Below the pieces are notes generated by a model. It saw only the letters and a program-made list of their open reading frames with translations. It had not been told where the DNA came from and did not search any database. A DNA stretch of 33,984 nt from Mycetocola sp. (GTDB lineage: Bacteria; Actinomycetota; Actinomycetes; Actinomycetales; Microbacteriaceae): NCBI RefSeq assembly GCF_025464835.1, contig NZ_JAODMP010000097.1, positions 1 through 33,984 of the forward strand. The letters run 5' to 3'. The position numbers and the translations under genes were made by a program. Position 1 is the first letter of the stretch. Each line of letters starts with the position of its first letter. Below, one piece after another: positions 31,344 through 33,984 of this stretch.

Positions 31344-32449
31344 CGCTTGAAACACCCGCGGTTGCGCGGCCCCTCGGGGTCGCGCAACCCTCCCCGGTGG
31401 GCACGGCACGGACCCTGCTGCTGGCAGGGGCACTGCTGTGCCTGCTCACCGTCGGGATGACCGGGTTCGCTGCGTACCTAACCATCACTGTTGCTGAGAC
31501 GGGCATCTGGAGGATCGCTCTAGGCGCCGCCACCCTGGTCGTGGTGATCCTGGCCATGCTCACGGCCTGGCCCCTGATCGGCGGTTTCCGGCAGCAGGCC
31601 GCCAGCACGGCGGCAGCCCAGGCGGGCGACCTCGTCGCAGCCAGGAAGTTTCGTGCTCGCGCGGCCCAGTCCGGCTGGACCGCGCTCGGCTCGTGCCTCC
31701 CGCTCGTGTTCATCGCCACTTTCACGATGTTCCTGCTCGCCAACGACCATGCCGTGCAGACCACATTTTTCGACGCGCAGTTCATGGCCCGAAGCGTGGG
31801 CGACGTGACCGTGGCGTTCGGGGAGAACATCAAGATCGCCCTGCTCGCCGAGGCGTTCGTGCTCGTCTGGGCGCTTGTGATCGCGCTGGCCCGGCTGGTG
31901 CCCTCCAAAGCCGGCCGGCCGCTGCGGTGGCTGGCCACCGCATACGTCGACGTCTTCCGTGCCATCCCGTCGATCATCGTGATCTACCTGGTCGGCTTCG
32001 GCCTTCCCCTGGCTGGTGTGCCGATCCTCAGCGAGATGGGGCCGATGTGGTCCGCCGTCCTCGCCCTCACCCTCACCTATGGCGCCTACGTAGCCGAGGT
32101 ATATCGGGCCGGCATCGAAGGCATCCACTGGTCCCAGGTGTCCGCCGCCCGTTCACTCGGACTCTCCTACGGCAAGACCATGAGGCACGTAGTCGTGCCT
32201 CAGGCAGTTCGCAAGGTGACCCCGCCGCTGCTGAACGACTTCATCGGGCTGCAGAAGGACACTGCACTGGTCACCATCATCGGTACGGTCGACGCGTTCA
32301 CGCAGGCGAAGATCTACTCCAGCAACTACTTCAACCTGTCATCGGTGACGGTGGTCGCGATCCTGTTCATCATCATCACCATCCCGCAGACCCGCTTCGT
32401 CGACCGGCTCCTGGAGCGCGACGCACGCCGCCAATTGAGCAAGGGGTAG
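31340..32449 (+). CDS. ABC transporter permease (His/Glu/Gln type) with long N-terminal membrane extension
   Basis: The 369-residue membrane protein contains a standard HisM-like permease core in about 155-360, with the EAA loop EVYRAGIEGIHWSQVSAARS and then LGLSYGKTMRHVVVPQA (253-289), the contact to the ATPase. Before it lie about 140 residues with three additional hydrophobic spans (26-51, 58-83, 118-134), unlike the usual 220-280-residue subunits. GTG 31340 overlaps the lipoprotein stop as GTGA, with GGGAAG upstream; ATG 31328 in the same frame lacks a ribosome site. As the only permease in the run it would act as a homodimer. Confidence 0.93.
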   Translation: MTLETPAVARPLGVAQPSPVGTARTLLLAGALLCLLTVGMTGFAAYLTITVAETGIWRIALGAATLVVVILAMLTAWPLIGGFRQQAASTAAAQAGDLVAARKFRARAAQSGWTALGSCLPLVFIATFTMFLLANDHAVQTTFFDAQFMARSVGDVTVAFGENIKIALLAEAFVLVWALVIALARLVPSKAGRPLRWLATAYVDVFRAIPSIIVIYLVGFGLPLAGVPILSEMGPMWSAVLALTLTYGAYVAEVYRAGIEGIHWSQVSAARSLGLSYGKTMRHVVVPQAVRKVTPPLLNDFIGLQKDTALVTIIGTVDAFTQAKIYSSNYFNLSSVTVVAILFIIITIPQTRFVDRLLERDARRQLSKG

Positions 32450-32451
32450 TC

Positions 32452-33195
32452 ATGGCCTTCTTAGAACTGAACGACGTCGAGAAGTCCTACGGCACCAACC
32501 CGGTGCTGCGCGGCATCACCTTGCATGTGGCCAAGCACCAGGTGGTGTGCCTGATCGGCGCATCCGGCTGCGGAAAGTCGACGCTGCTCCGTTGCGTCAA
32601 CGCCCTCGAGGGCATACAGGGCGGCGACATCAGGCTGGATGGTGACGTGGTCTCCGGCGAGGGCATCGACGTTAACTCGCTTCGCCGCAAGGTCGGCATC
32701 GTGTTCCAAAGCTTCAACCTGTTCCCTCATATGACCGTGCTGCAGAACGTCACTCTGTCCCCAATCCGGGTGCTGGGGATGCCGAGGGCGGATGCCGAGA
32801 AGCAGGCCATCGCCCTGCTCACGCGCGTCGGGCTCTCCGAAAAAGTGGACGCCTATCCTGACCAGTTGTCGGGCGGGCAACAGCAACGCGTCGCCATCGT
32901 CCGGGCGCTCGCCATGAACCCAGAGGTGCTGCTGCTGGATGAGATTACCTCTGCCCTCGACCCTGAACTCGTCGCCGAGGTGCTCAACATCGTGCGGGAC
33001 CTAGCCGCAGACGGCCTCACCATCCTCATGGCAACGCATGAGATGTCGTTCGCGCGCGAGGTGGCAGACACGGTGGCGTACATCCACGAAGGGACCGTGC
33101 TCGAACAGGGACGGCCGGCGGACATCTTCGGAGCGCCGCAGCACGAACGCACGCAAGCGTTTCTCAAGAAGATTATTGAAGCGGGAAGGCTTTGA
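32452..33195 (+). CDS. Amino acid ABC transporter ATP-binding protein
   Basis: The 247-residue ATPase powers the transporter. Walker A GASGCGKST starts at residue 36, the Q-loop is in FQSFNLFPHMTVLQNV, the signature LSGGQQQR spans 139-146, and Walker B LLLDE has Asp163 and Glu164. The switch His is in MATHEM. FQSFNLFPHMT and EITSALDPELV are typical of the GlnQ/HisP branch. ATG 32452 lies 2 nt after the permease stop, with AAGGGG upstream. Its stop overlaps the TTG of the next frame, so translation is tightly coupled. Confidence 0.96.
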   Translation: MAFLELNDVEKSYGTNPVLRGITLHVAKHQVVCLIGASGCGKSTLLRCVNALEGIQGGDIRLDGDVVSGEGIDVNSLRRKVGIVFQSFNLFPHMTVLQNVTLSPIRVLGMPRADAEKQAIALLTRVGLSEKVDAYPDQLSGGQQQRVAIVRALAMNPEVLLLDEITSALDPELVAEVLNIVRDLAADGLTILMATHEMSFAREVADTVAYIHEGTVLEQGRPADIFGAPQHERTQAFLKKIIEAGRL

Positions 33196-33197
33196 AA

Positions 33198-33968
33198 GTG
33201 ACCAAAGTATTAGTCGTGGAGCACGAGTCCAACGCTGGCATCGGCCTGGTGGGTGAGCGTATCCTTGCCACCGGGGCAGAACTTGAGGTGGTGGGCCCGG
33301 AGGCTGGCCGTGACATCCCGTTGACCGCCGCCGGCTACCAGGGGGTCGTGGTACTGGGCGGAACCCCGGGCCCGACGGATGATGGTGCCGCCGAGTGGCT
33401 GCCGTCAGTGCGAACGTTGATCGCTCACTGCCTGGACAACGAGGTGCCGTTTCTCGGAATCTGCCTCGGAGCCGAGCTCCTAGCCGTCGTCGCGGGCGGC
33501 GTGGTCGGCCCGGTGCGCAACGGCGCCGAGGTCGGGCTCACCGAGATGGCACTCACCGCAGCTGCCGAGAACGACCCGCTTCTGGGCGGGCTGGCCGGCC
33601 AGCTCCAGGCCCTGCAATGGCACACGCTGGAAGTGCACGAACTTCCGCGGGGCGTGGCGTCGCTGTGCTCCAGTGCGCGCTGCCCGAACCAGGCGTTCCG
33701 GGTCGGGATCGCGGCCTGGGGGCTGCAGTTCCACCTGGAGGCGTTGTCTGCGACCGCCGAGGAGTGGGCCCACGAGGACAGCGAGGACCTGCGCTCGGTC
33801 GGGCTCACCAGTGCCGAAGTGGTTGCGCGGATGCGCGAGCACGAGGGGTCGCTACGCGAGACCTGGTCTACTGTGGCAGACCGCTGGATGTCACTGGTGG
33901 TCAGCGCGGCTAACCAGTCGGCGGAGCCAGCAGGCGAAGTACTGGATTCGCACGCGCGCCGCTCGTGA
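33198..33968 (+). CDS. Class I glutamine amidotransferase-like protein
   Basis: The 256-residue protein has the class I GATase triad: Cys89 in GICLGAELLA, His179 and Glu181 in LQFHLEA. VVVLGGTPGPTDD gives the oxyanion region. Such proteins hydrolyse glutamine or gamma-glutamyl compounds. Stand-alone members next to amino-acid transporters include gamma-glutamyl hydrolases of polyamine breakdown (PuuD-like) and GuaA-like domains; the context favours a catabolic role (inference). GTG 33198 is 2 nt after the ATPase stop with GAAGG at usable spacing; TTG 33192 is too close to that site. Further pathway genes may lie beyond the right edge. Confidence 0.9.
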   Translation: MTKVLVVEHESNAGIGLVGERILATGAELEVVGPEAGRDIPLTAAGYQGVVVLGGTPGPTDDGAAEWLPSVRTLIAHCLDNEVPFLGICLGAELLAVVAGGVVGPVRNGAEVGLTEMALTAAAENDPLLGGLAGQLQALQWHTLEVHELPRGVASLCSSARCPNQAFRVGIAAWGLQFHLEALSATAEEWAHEDSEDLRSVGLTSAEVVARMREHEGSLRETWSTVADRWMSLVVSAANQSAEPAGEVLDSHARRS

Positions 33969-33984
33969 CGCCATCTGGAGCGAG

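Noticed and set aside
1-33984. CRISPR arrays, insertion sequences, integrases, prophage or toxin-antitoxin pairs
   Set aside because: No repeat-spacer pattern, transposase motif, terminal inverted repeats or paired small toxin/antitoxin genes could be found.

Overview
The window is high-GC DNA with strongly GC-biased third codon positions and frequent GTG/TTG starts. An AceE/FasR/FabD-FabH-AcpP-FabF block stands next to a DUF3145 gene. Together these point to an actinobacterium, most likely a member of the Microbacteriaceae. The family placement is inferred from gene order and protein style, not from a search.

Left part, core metabolism (1-9627). A protein gene cut by the left edge is followed by a tRNA-Val(TAC) gene and an AhpE-type peroxiredoxin, all on the minus strand. 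On the plus strand come aceE (pyruvate dehydrogenase E1, the source of acetyl-CoA), a PucR/FasR-type activator, and fabD-fabH-acpP-fabF, which spend that acetyl-CoA on fatty acid synthesis. The block ends at a strong hairpin terminator at 8986-9018. A conserved DUF3145 gene faces it.

Middle part (9700-20500). A PadR regulator, a DUF488 protein and a full Pol-PE-Lig LigD form a tight run, followed by a zinc-ribbon/GIY-YIG-like protein. Then come scattered genes: an acidic unknown, an SRPBCC protein with an Ala-rich tail, two small proteins, a DUF808 membrane protein, another unknown, and a frameshifted GNAT remnant. Coding density drops here and several stretches of 400-500 bp hold no convincing gene.

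Right part, accessory transport and regulation (19972-33984). It holds a RibD/DHFR-like reductase, a cupin, a LysR regulator divergent from a DMT exporter, and an EamA exporter divergent from a MocR regulator with a perfect 12-bp palindrome in the 28-bp gap. Next is a TerC gene behind a candidate yybP-ykoY (Mn2+) riboswitch, followed by a CNNM/HlyC transporter. The last unit is a LacI-regulated operon with an amino-acid-type ABC transporter (lipoprotein, long permease, ATPase) and a class I glutamine amidotransferase; it continues toward or past the right edge. A textbook promoter and a CG-centred operator precede it.

The best candidates for something not well described are the LacI/ABC/amidotransferase operon and the TerC-CNNM pair behind the leader RNA. 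No CRISPR array, insertion sequence, integrase, prophage or recognisable defence island was seen.
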